In this document: positions 1 to 5,471 of the stretch, piece after piece | Numbering within the stretch: position 1 is the first letter of the stretch | Layout: each line of letters begins with the position of its first letter | From: Burkholderiales bacterium | GTDB lineage: Bacteria > Pseudomonadota > Gammaproteobacteria > Burkholderiales > Casimicrobiaceae | Direction: 5' to 3' | Assembly (NCBI GenBank): GCA_025935435.1 | Contig: JAICVH010000173.1 | Location: 1-5,887, forward strand | Length of the DNA: 5,887 nucleotides | Notes under the pieces: generated by a model | What the model saw: only the letters and a program-made list of their open reading frames with translations | Databases searched by the model: none | What the model was told of the DNA's origin: nothing | Translations under genes and position numbers: made by a program

Positions 1-867
1 GATGTCGCGCGTTGCGCGCTCGTCGCGCGGATCATAGCGGTGCATGAACCGTGTGCCTGCGCCGTCGAGCAGATATCCGCCGGCGCCGCGAAGTCCCTCC
101 TCGAGCACGGTTCCGGTCATGCGCGTCGCCGCACCCGCGAGCAGACCTGTTGGATGAAACTGCACCATTTCCATGTCGCGGAGCGGCAGTCCGAAACGAA
201 GCGCCATCGCGAGCCCGTCGCAGCTCTTGTCACCCGACGGTGTGTGATACCGATACATCGTCGGACCACCGCCCGTTGCGAGAAGCACGGTCTTCGCCTG
301 CACGAACAGCGCTTCACCGCTGCGGATGTCGATCATCGCCACACCCGCGAGCGCGCCGTCGCGCGAAGCGATGAAATCGAGCGCCCGGTACTCCTCGAGC
401 CGATGGATGCCGCGCGCCCAGACCTGCTCGGCGAGCCGACTGATGATTTCGATGCCGGTCAGATCGCCCTTGTGCACGGTGCGGTCGAACGTCTGCCCCG
501 CGAATGCCTTCTGGTGAATCGTGCCGTCCGGGTTGCGATCGAAAAAGCAGCCGAGTTCGTTCTCCAGTTCACGGATGCGCTCGACTGCGCCGGTGACGAG
601 CGTCCACGCGAGATCCTGGTTGGGCAACCACTTGCCGCCCTCGATCGTGTCCATGAAGTGGCGTTCGATCGAATCACCCGCAGCGAGCGCGACGTTGTAG
701 CCGCCCTGCACCATGCGCGTGCAGCCACACTTGCCGAGCAGTCCCTTGACGGCGATCGTGATATCGAGCGTCGGGTCGGCCTGTTGCGCGTGCAGCGCTG
801 CGAACAGACCGGCGCCGCCGGCGCCCAGCACGAGGACGTCGGTGCGCAACTGCCGGAGGCTGGTCAC
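1..867 (-). CDS. frdA: Fumarate reductase/succinate dehydrogenase flavoprotein subunit, partial (C-terminus beyond left edge)
   Basis: The first 289 residues are read on the minus strand from a GTG at 867; the gene runs off the left edge. The family carries FAD and interconverts fumarate and succinate, passing electrons to the iron-sulfur subunit at the membrane. Seen: the N-terminal dinucleotide-binding motif GAGGAG at residues 15-20; the QGG loop at 54-56; ATGGG at 197-201; the capping-domain signature FHPTG with H238; RGAGG at 260-264; and ATRD with R287, matching the arginine proton donor of E. coli FrdA. Odd: in the loop before QGG, where SdhA/FrdA have the SHT of the covalent FAD histidine, this protein has GCT (G48, C49, T50), so FAD is probably not bound through histidine. 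The threonine of the TEG substrate motif appears to be E256, followed by E257. The GTG overlaps the TGA of the fumarase beta gene (GTGA), which fixes the start. A general annotation as L-aspartate oxidase is possible, but the neighbours favour FrdA. Confidence 0.9.
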   Translation of the reverse strand, partial: MTSLRQLRTDVLVLGAGGAGLFAALHAQQADPTLDITIAVKGLLGKCGCTRMVQGGYNVALAAGDSIERHFMDTIEGGKWLPNQDLAWTLVTGAVERIRELENELGCFFDRNPDGTIHQKAFAGQTFDRTVHKGDLTGIEIISRLAEQVWARGIHRLEEYRALDFIASRDGALAGVAMIDIRSGEALFVQAKTVLLATGGGPTMYRYHTPSGDKSCDGLAMALRFGLPLRDMEMVQFHPTGLLAGAATRMTGTVLEEGLRGAGGYLLDGAGTRFMHRYDPRDERATRDI

Positions 868-1475
868 GTCTTGACGTTCATCGCGGCGAGCGCTGCCGCG
901 CGGCGATTGCGCGCGGCGTGATCGACCGCGTCGTACAGGCTGCCACCGTGACTGTCCATCGCAACGCGCAGCGGGCCAAAATCGCGAATGCGGAACTGCC
1001 ACAGGCTTTCGGGGTTGAGATCATCGAGATCGACGTCCTCGATGGCCTCGATCCACGTCGTTTCGAGCGCAGCCGTGCCACCGATAATCGCGAGATACGC
1101 GCCGCCGAGTTCACCAAACGCGGTGAGCGACGCCGCACCCAGGCCGCCCTTGCCGATGATGAGCCGAACGCCGAGCGTGCGCAGCAGCGGATCGGTGAAG
1201 CGCTCCATGCGCATCGACGTCGTCGTGCCGATGCACACCGGCGCGTACCCGGTTGGATGTACGGGCGACACGTCCACCTTGCGCACGTTCGGCGCCGTAT
1301 GGATCACGGCGTGGCCGCGTAGATCAAAACGCGTCGTTCGTCCGCGGTCGAACATCGCGATCTGCGTCGCATCGCGGATTCCGAACAGCGTTCGTTGCAA
1401 CGTGACGGTGTCGTCGATGCGTAATGCTCGGACTGCGCGTTCGTCGACCGGCGTCGCGAGTTCGTAGTGCGCCAT
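864..1475 (-). CDS. Class I fumarate hydratase (fumarase), beta subunit
   Basis: This 203-residue protein is the C-terminal (beta) half of a two-subunit iron-sulfur fumarase, which reversibly hydrates fumarate to L-malate in the cytoplasm. In E. coli FumA both halves are one polypeptide. Seen: GTTTSMRM at residues 83-90, a variant of the family's GPTTxxRM substrate loop; IGKGGLG at 107-113; GGAYLAIIGG at 124-133; and a C-terminal SLWQF...DFGPL...DSHGGSLY stretch at 157-181, all typical of the domain. The length fits stand-alone beta subunits, including L-tartrate dehydratase TtdB. The start is ATG at 1475-1473, sharing one base with the stop of the alpha gene (TGATG). Its own stop overlaps the GTG of the flavoprotein gene. 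The Shine-Dalgarno match is poor, so translation is probably coupled to the alpha gene. The fumarase reading is preferred over tartrate dehydratase because of the surrounding fumarate reductase genes; this is inference from context. Confidence 0.92.
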   Translation of the reverse strand: MAHYELATPVDERAVRALRIDDTVTLQRTLFGIRDATQIAMFDRGRTTRFDLRGHAVIHTAPNVRKVDVSPVHPTGYAPVCIGTTTSMRMERFTDPLLRTLGVRLIIGKGGLGAASLTAFGELGGAYLAIIGGTAALETTWIEAIEDVDLDDLNPESLWQFRIRDFGPLRVAMDSHGGSLYDAVDHAARNRRAAALAAMNVKT

Positions 1476-2356
1476 CAGAAACCGTACGTGACACCGGTGT
1501 CGGTGAAATGCGCACTCGCGCGTCGCGCGGAATGACACTGCATGTTGACGGCCACCGGGTTCATCGTGATGTGCGTCGCCGCCAGTTCGACGTGAACGGC
1601 GAATGCCGTGGCGTCGCCGCCGAGTCCCTGCGGACCTACACCGAGCATGTTGACCGCGGCCGACAGTTCGCGTTCGAGTGCCGCGCCTTCGGCGTCGGCG
1701 CACGCCGTTTCGAGCGGCCGTGTCGCCGCCCGCTTGGCAAGGTGCACGCAGAGATCGGCCGTACCACCGACGCCCACGCCGACGATCGTCGGAGGACACG
1801 TCTTGCCGCCGGCGTCGAGAACGCAATCGACGACGAAGCGCTTGATCGCGTCGATCCCTTCGGCCGGAACGGCCATTCGCAGCCACGAATTGTTTTCCGA
1901 ACCCGAACCCTTCGGGATCATCTCGATGCGCAATCCATCGAATGCTTCGCTGAAGTCGACGTGAATGACGGGAATGCCTTCGCCGCACGACGTGTGCTCG
2001 TTGCGACGCGTCAGCGGATGCACGACCGAGGAACGCAATGGATGTTCGCGCGTCGCACGCTCGCAGCCGCGGCGGATGGCCGCCTTGAGCGCGACGCCAT
2101 CGACGACGACGTCCCGGCCGATCGTCACGTTGTAGATCGGAATTCCGGTGTCCTGGCAGAGCAGGTTGTCGGTTTGCTCGGCGACCGCGATGTTGCGAAC
2201 CATGATGCCGAGCACCGACTGTGCCGTCGCGTCCGTCTCGCGCGACGCCAGCCGGTCGAAGCCGCGCTTGATGTCGGGCGGCAGCACCTTGAGCGCGCGG
2301 ACATACAGTTCCTTCGCGGTTTCCTCGACGCGATCGGGGTCGATGCGCAGCGTCAT
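1475..2356 (-). CDS. Class I fumarate hydratase (fumarase), alpha subunit
   Basis: This 293-residue protein is the N-terminal (alpha) half of the class I, [4Fe-4S]-dependent fumarase. It carries the oxygen-sensitive cluster that activates the substrate. Seen: three cysteines in the expected contexts, C67 in CQDTG, C187 in GKTCPPT and C274 in NMQCHSAR, which are the likely three cluster ligands; PKGSGSENNS at 148-157; the glycine-rich VGVGVGGT at 192-199; and GPQGLGG at 241-247. Length agrees with stand-alone alpha subunits, including TtdA of L-tartrate dehydratase, which remains the alternative. The ATG at 2356-2354 is supported by a GGAG ribosome binding site at 2366-2363, six bases upstream and the clearest such site in the minus-strand block. 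It lies 45 bases after the second membrane anchor gene and overlaps the beta gene by one base. The alpha and beta products should form one enzyme. Confidence 0.93.
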   Translation of the reverse strand: MTLRIDPDRVEETAKELYVRALKVLPPDIKRGFDRLASRETDATAQSVLGIMVRNIAVAEQTDNLLCQDTGIPIYNVTIGRDVVVDGVALKAAIRRGCERATREHPLRSSVVHPLTRRNEHTSCGEGIPVIHVDFSEAFDGLRIEMIPKGSGSENNSWLRMAVPAEGIDAIKRFVVDCVLDAGGKTCPPTIVGVGVGGTADLCVHLAKRAATRPLETACADAEGAALERELSAAVNMLGVGPQGLGGDATAFAVHVELAATHITMNPVAVNMQCHSARRASAHFTDTGVTYGF

Positions 2357-2362
2357 GCCGAG

Positions 2363-2366
2363 CTCC
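2363..2366 (-). promoter_or_regulatory. Ribosome binding site of fumarase alpha gene
   Basis: GGAG on the minus strand, six bases before the ATG at 2356. The preceding and following junctions in this block are stop/start overlaps, so this is a point of independent ribosome entry in the operon and it supports the chosen start. Confidence 0.6.
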
Positions 2367-2401
2367 GATGAACAACGCGAGGCGTGCGAGCGGACAGCGG
2401 T

Positions 2402-2761
2402 TCAGCCGGCGAGCGCAAACAGAAGTGCATAGATGAAGGTCGCCGCGGCGGCACACGCCAGCAGCGTCTTCTGCCATTCGGCGCGCCAGCCTGCGAATTC
2501 GACGAACAGCAATCGTACGCCACCCGCGAGATGCGCCGCGAGCGCAACCACCAACAGCGTTTCGGCGACCTTCACCGCCGGCTGCCGCGTCCAGTTCAGG
2601 AAATGATCGAGCGCCGCGGGCTGAACGAGCGCCTGCGACAGGACGAGGAAGTGGATCGGCAGGAACAGTGCGAGCACGATGCCCGACGCGCGATGGACGA
2701 CGAAGGCCCAATATGCCGCGTGTCCGCGCGCTCGAACGTCGTTACGGCGAAAGGCGGTCAT
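2402..2761 (-). CDS. Fumarate reductase/succinate dehydrogenase membrane anchor subunit, SdhC-like (second anchor)
   Basis: This 119-residue hydrophobic protein has three predicted membrane helices at about 17-41, 62-88 and 98-117. It would anchor the FrdAB head to the inner membrane and form part of the quinone site. Seen: HRASG at residues 23-27, which matches the HRxSG/HRxTG signature of SdhC at the quinone site; H37 at the end of helix I; and H77 in AAHLAGGVR, aligned by context with the heme b ligand of E. coli SdhC (AYHVVVGIR). H37 and H77 are 40 residues apart. Start is ATG at 2761, overlapping the stop of the preceding anchor gene (ATGA). No Shine-Dalgarno sequence is visible, so coupling is likely. 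The reading frame stays open upstream to about 3076 inside the other anchor gene, but that extension is not hydrophobic in the expected way. The length equals E. coli FrdD, but the motifs look more like SdhC, so no symbol is given. Confidence 0.85.
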   Translation of the reverse strand: MTAFRRNDVRARGHAAYWAFVVHRASGIVLALFLPIHFLVLSQALVQPAALDHFLNWTRQPAVKVAETLLVVALAAHLAGGVRLLFVEFAGWRAEWQKTLLACAAAATFIYALLFALAG

Positions 2762-3150
2762 CGCGCGAGCGACTGCACGGCAAACAGTCCGAGCCCCAGT
2801 AAAAAGGCCGCGAATGCGGCAAGCAGCAGGTCGATGCCGCGGCCGCGCATGCCAAGCCATTCGTCGGCGATGGTGCGCAGGCCGAGCGGTGCGTGAATGG
2901 CCGCGGCAACGACGAACACCGCGTAGAACATCGGCCACGCCGGATTCGCGTGCATGCGCTCGACGATCGCCTGCGACGTCAAACCCTGCCGCACTGCGTA
3001 GACGATCGTCGCCAGGTGAATGACCACGCACACCGCGAGCACGGCGGCACTCGCCCGCTGCAGCACGAACCGCCACGCCGCGGCCCGCGCCGTGCGCGGC
3101 GCCGAACTCGCCACTGCGAGATCACCGCCAGGCGTGCGCGCGCCGATCAC
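2758..3150 (-). CDS. Fumarate reductase/succinate dehydrogenase membrane anchor subunit (first anchor)
   Basis: This 130-residue protein has three predicted membrane helices at about 25-51, 72-92 and 106-127. It pairs with the next gene product to hold the catalytic head and probably heme b in the membrane. Seen: QRASAAVLAV at residues 31-40; H45 at the end of helix I; and H86 in AIHAPLGLR in helix II, the two histidines lying 41 residues apart. These elements repeat the layout of the following anchor (HRAS, H37, H77), which suggests that the two are paralogues. The start is GTG at 3150, overlapping the TGA of the iron-sulfur gene (GTGA). AAGGG at 3161-3157, inside the end of that gene, lies six bases upstream as a ribosome binding site. 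The stop overlaps the next start. It may be annotated as fumarate reductase subunit C. The anchor assignment is firm; which anchor it is by homology is not. Confidence 0.85.
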   Translation of the reverse strand: MIGARTPGGDLAVASSAPRTARAAAWRFVLQRASAAVLAVCVVIHLATIVYAVRQGLTSQAIVERMHANPAWPMFYAVFVVAAAIHAPLGLRTIADEWLGMRGRGIDLLLAAFAAFLLGLGLFAVQSLAR

Positions 3151-3890
3151 AGTTCACCCTTGACCGCCGCCCACGCAACCAGCCGCTTCAGGCCGGCGAT
3201 CGAACCGGTCGGAGTCAAGTGCTTCGGGCAACGTTCGGTGCACGACTGGTGCGTGTGGCACGCCTGGCAACCGGCATCGCCCGCGATCGCGCGCAAGCGC
3301 TCCGTGCGCTCGCCGTCACGAGCATCCAGGACGAGCGTGAAGGCCCGGTTCAGCGCCGCGGGTCCGAGGTAGTCCGGCTTCCAGCCAACGACGTCGCAGG
3401 ACGCATAGCAGACCGCGCAGCCGATGCATTCGATCGTTGCGTCGATTGCGCGCCGCTTTTGCCCCGCAGGTTCGACACGTGCGAAGTCATCGCGACGCGT
3501 CGACGTCGGCGCGAACGTGCCCTTCGCCTTCGCCCACTTGTCGAAAAACGGCGCCATGTCGACGACGAGGTCGCGGACGATCGGCAGGTGATTGAGCGGC
3601 GCGATCTCGAGCACGCCGTTCGCGGCAACGGCGTCGACGTGCGTGCGGCACGTCCAGCGCGCGCGGCCGTTCACCGTCATCGCGCACGAGCCGCACATGC
3701 CGACGCGACACGCATACCGGTAGGCAAGCGACGGATCGATGTGACGCTGGACGTGCGTGACGACGTCGAGCACCGTCTGCGACGCGCGGCGTGGGACCTC
3801 GTAGCGTTCGAAACGGCCGTGCGCATCGCCGCGCCAGATATCGAGCGCGAGTGTCGTTCGATCGAAGGCGGTGACCGCGGTTTCGTTCAC
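3147..3890 (-). CDS. frdB: Fumarate reductase/succinate dehydrogenase iron-sulfur subunit
   Basis: This 247-residue protein relays electrons between the flavin subunit and the membrane quinone site. Seen: the plant-ferredoxin-like [2Fe-2S] domain with C61, C66, C69 and C81 (CxxxxCxxC, then eleven residues to the last cysteine), then a C-terminal domain with C155, C158 and C161 plus C221 for [4Fe-4S], and C165, C211 and C217 for [3Fe-4S]. This spacing matches E. coli SdhB, including CP at 221-222. After C165 the usual proline is aspartate (D166). GWKPDYLGPAAL at 169-180 is the conserved stretch after the clusters. It is the first gene of the minus-strand block. The only usable start is GTG at 3890, because an in-frame TAA lies just upstream at 3902-3900; a nearby ATG at 3898 is in another frame and meets a stop at once. 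No Shine-Dalgarno sequence precedes the GTG. FrdB or SdhB cannot be separated by sequence alone. Confidence 0.94.
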   Translation of the reverse strand: MNETAVTAFDRTTLALDIWRGDAHGRFERYEVPRRASQTVLDVVTHVQRHIDPSLAYRYACRVGMCGSCAMTVNGRARWTCRTHVDAVAANGVLEIAPLNHLPIVRDLVVDMAPFFDKWAKAKGTFAPTSTRRDDFARVEPAGQKRRAIDATIECIGCAVCYASCDVVGWKPDYLGPAALNRAFTLVLDARDGERTERLRAIAGDAGCQACHTHQSCTERCPKHLTPTGSIAGLKRLVAWAAVKGEL

Positions 3891-3920
3891 CGCCGCATGT
3901 TACCGCGTGAAGTTGCGGCG
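3891..3920. promoter_or_regulatory. Inverted repeat upstream of frdB, possible operator
   Basis: CGCCGCA at 3891-3897 and its exact reverse complement TGCGGCG at 3914-3920 are separated by 16 bases. The arms directly abut the GTG of frdB. Between and partly over them on the minus strand lies TAACAT (3902-3897), a 4-of-6 match to the -10 consensus, six bases before the GTG. No convincing -35 element is seen. The arms are GC-rich in a GC-rich genome, so chance is a real alternative. Confidence 0.25.
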
Positions 3921-3980
3921 CGCGTGCGCGAGCGTTACGGTCGCATGGCGATGCGCGGTCACGCGCACCCGCGCATCGTC

Positions 3981-3986
3981 TATCAT
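3981..3986 (+). promoter_or_regulatory. Candidate -10 element of the phosphoesterase gene
   Basis: TATCAT matches five of six bases of the -10 consensus and stands out in GC-rich surroundings. It lies six bases before the ATG at 3993, so transcription would start at or next to the start codon and the message would be nearly leaderless. The -35 position with a 17-base spacer (3958-3963, GTCACG) is a weak match. Confidence 0.3.
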
Positions 3987-3992
3987 CGGGCC

Positions 3993-4505
3993 ATGAAGAT
4001 CTGCATCGTCTCCGACAGCCACGATCGCGCCGATGCGCTCGCGCGTGCCGTGCGCGAAGGCGCCGCCGAGGGCGCGCAGGCGGTCATCCACTGTGGCGAC
4101 GTCATCGGCACGCAGACGCTGCGGCCCGCGCTCGCGGTCGGCCTGCCGATGCATGTCATTCACGGCAACAACCTGGGCGACCCCGTTTCTCTTGCGCGCT
4201 GGGCACGCGAAAGCAACGGTCAGCTCCACTACCACGGCGCGGATGCGCGCCTCATCCTCGACGCGCATCGCGTGTTCGTCGTCCACTATCCCGAGTACGG
4301 TCATGCCATGGCGTGCACCGGCGATTGGGACGTCGTCTGTTGCGGACACTCGCACGTGGCCGGGATCGATCAGGTGCGAAACGTCAAGGGCGGCAGCACG
4401 TGGCTCGTGAATCCGGGAACCGTCGCTGCGCTCGCGGCACCGGCGACCTGGATGCTCGGCGATCTCGAAGCGATGCGCTTCGAGCTGCGTTCGTTGAGCG
4501 CCTGA
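3993..4505 (+). CDS. YfcE/MJ0936-family metallophosphoesterase
   Basis: This 170-residue single-domain protein belongs to the calcineurin-like metallophosphoesterases. These use two divalent metals to hydrolyse phosphodiester or phosphomonoester bonds; YfcE and MJ0936 are characterised only on model substrates, so the cellular substrate is unknown. Seen, in order: DSH with D8 and H10, GD with D36, HGNN with N59, H98 in VVHYP, GHSH with H119 and H121, and NPG at 140-142. All seven metal or catalytic positions expected for the family are present. The ATG at 3993 gives the MKI...SDSH beginning typical of the family. In-frame ATGs at 3945 and 3951 would add a non-conserved arginine-rich stretch and are less likely. 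No strong ribosome binding site is seen. It is divergent from frdB and 94 bases ahead of aprM on the same strand, so it could be co-transcribed with the apr genes, although nothing in its family points to sulfur metabolism. Confidence 0.9.
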   Translation: MKICIVSDSHDRADALARAVREGAAEGAQAVIHCGDVIGTQTLRPALAVGLPMHVIHGNNLGDPVSLARWARESNGQLHYHGADARLILDAHRVFVVHYPEYGHAMACTGDWDVVCCGHSHVAGIDQVRNVKGGSTWLVNPGTVAALAAPATWMLGDLEAMRFELRSLSA

Positions 4506-4525
4506 CTGCAGGTCATTCAAGCCCT

Positions 4526-4539
4526 CTATGGCCGCATAG
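4526..4539. promoter_or_regulatory. Short palindrome between phosphoesterase gene and aprM
   Basis: CTATG and CATAG form a perfect 5-base inverted repeat around GCCG. The arms are AT-richer than the surroundings, and a TTTT tract follows at 4545-4548. It could be an operator upstream of the aprM promoter or a weak terminator for the phosphoesterase gene. The stem is short for a terminator, so an operator or chance is preferred. Confidence 0.25.
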
Positions 4540-4572
4540 CAAGATTTTGCGTCGACCGGCCGGACGCCCACT

Positions 4573-4578
4573 TAGAAT
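4573..4578 (+). promoter_or_regulatory. Candidate -10 element of aprM
   Basis: TAGAAT matches five of six bases of the -10 consensus, 21 bases before the aprM ATG and just upstream of its ribosome binding site. The best -35-like hexamer is TTGCGT at 4547-4552, but the 20-base spacer is longer than usual. An activator-dependent promoter would fit this. Confidence 0.35.
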
Positions 4579-4587
4579 CGGGCGCAG

Positions 4588-4593
4588 AGGAGG
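4588..4593 (+). promoter_or_regulatory. Consensus ribosome binding site of aprM
   Basis: AGGAGG is a full Shine-Dalgarno consensus, six bases before the ATG at 4600. It is much stronger than any site in the frd/fum block, suggests high expression and fixes the aprM start. Confidence 0.85.
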
Positions 4594-4599
4594 AAATCC

Positions 4600-5424
4600 A
4601 TGCTGAGCGTCAATCCGTTCGCCACCGCGGGCGCGTCGCTGCCTGCCGGCTTCCTGCAGGGATTCCTGCTGCTCATGGCGCTCGCCGTGGTGGCCGGGAC
4701 GCTTTTCGACATCGTTCACAAAGGCAGCGCGAGGTATTTTTTCGCGAACATGCGCACGACGAAGGGCAAGGGCCGCGCCATCGGTGGCGGCGAGCTCGTC
4801 TCGATTGCCGTGCAGACCGCGATCGTCGACGTGCTCGCCTCGGGCGAGTTCTGCAGTCCGAAGCGCCGCATTGCGCACCTGCTCGGCATGTACGGCTTCG
4901 TCCTCTACGTCGTGGCGACCGCGGTCATGGTGTTCGGTTATACCGCCGACGCCACGTCGACGCCGGCGATCTGGCCGGCGCTGTGGTGGATCGGCGCGCT
5001 GATGGTGCTGGTAGGCGGCTACTGGTTCTGGTTCTTTATCCGCGTCGACGTCGCCGCGGAAGGCCACTCGCCCTTCCGTCTCGCGAAGGCGGACCTCTTC
5101 GTGCTGTCGCTGCTCGCGAGCGTGACGCTTGCGGTCCTCTGGGCCGCGACGGGCGGCGGCGTGGGTCTGCTGTTCTGGCTCTACATCGTCGCGACCATCG
5201 TGCTCTTCGGCGGAGTGCCGTGGTCGAAGTTTGCGCACATGTTCTTCAAGCCGGCCGCAGCCTTCGACAAGCGCGTGTCGAGAGCCAACGGCACGGCAGA
5301 GAATCTGCCGACGCAGACGCGTGAAGATCCGGAGCAGCAAAAGCGGCACTCGATGGAACTGCTGCGAGACGCTCCGATGGACATGGGCCTCGGCATCAAG
5401 CGCGAGGCGCCGCGTCACTATTAG
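4600..5424 (+). CDS. aprM: Adenylylsulfate reductase membrane anchor AprM
   Basis: This 274-residue protein has about five predicted membrane helices, at roughly 17-37, 95-115, 123-147, 165-183 and 187-206, and ends in a charged cytoplasmic-type tail of about 60 residues. In sulfur-oxidising bacteria AprM is encoded directly before aprB and aprA and is thought to link the soluble APS reductase to the quinone pool. Candidate heme b ligands near the helix ends are H40 (IVHKG), H93 (IAHLLGMYGF) and H213 (FAHMFFKP), while H156 lies in a loop. Heme binding is inferred, not shown. The start is set by the AGGAGG six bases upstream. aprB follows after 47 bases. The identification rests on recognisable similarity to the AprM family and on aprB downstream. 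The alternative is a generic QmoC/DsrM-like heme b membrane subunit. A long opposite-strand open frame across this gene is judged a shadow. Confidence 0.85.
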   Translation: MLSVNPFATAGASLPAGFLQGFLLLMALAVVAGTLFDIVHKGSARYFFANMRTTKGKGRAIGGGELVSIAVQTAIVDVLASGEFCSPKRRIAHLLGMYGFVLYVVATAVMVFGYTADATSTPAIWPALWWIGALMVLVGGYWFWFFIRVDVAAEGHSPFRLAKADLFVLSLLASVTLAVLWAATGGGVGLLFWLYIVATIVLFGGVPWSKFAHMFFKPAAAFDKRVSRANGTAENLPTQTREDPEQQKRHSMELLRDAPMDMGLGIKREAPRHY

Positions 5425-5458
5425 AGACTCGCAGCAAATTCCTCACTAGCAGCAGCTC

Positions 5459-5464
5459 AAGGAG
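5459..5464 (+). promoter_or_regulatory. Ribosome binding site of aprB
   Basis: AAGGAG lies seven bases before the ATG at 5472 and fixes the aprB start. Confidence 0.75.
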
Positions 5465-5471
5465 CGGACTC

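Noticed and set aside
40..921. 293-codon plus-strand open frame at the left edge.
   Set aside because: It is antisense to the flavoprotein gene, which shows FAD-binding and HPTG motifs; no domain is seen in the plus-strand product.
1424..2371. 315-codon plus-strand open frame opposite the fumarase alpha gene.
   Set aside because: Its composition is that of a complementary-strand shadow, and the opposite strand has a fully motif-supported gene.
864..2711. 615-codon minus-strand frame running through the fumarase region.
   Set aside because: Only the last 203 residues, from the ATG at 1475, match a family (fumarase beta); the rest is an arginine-rich out-of-frame reading of the alpha gene and the second anchor gene.
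2762..3076. Longer start for the second membrane anchor.
   Set aside because: It would overlap almost the whole first anchor gene; the ATGA overlap at 2761-2758 and the SdhC-like beginning support the short form.
3219..3992. Long in-frame upstream extension of the phosphoesterase frame, giving a 428-residue protein.
   Set aside because: The extension is arginine-rich, lies antisense to frdB and lacks family similarity; the conserved domain begins exactly at the ATG at 3993.
4529..4550. Possible sigma-54 promoter (TGGC followed by TTGC) before aprM.
   Set aside because: The distance between the GG and GC elements is 17 bases instead of the required 10.
4551..4564. GTCGAC and CCGGCCGG palindromes before aprM.
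   Set aside because: These are short GC-rich self-complementary strings expected often by chance at this base composition.
4513..5418. 301-codon open frame on the minus strand across aprM.
   Set aside because: It is highly charged, rich in Arg, His and Glu with no recognisable domain, and lies wholly opposite a clear membrane protein gene; a GC-rich shadow.
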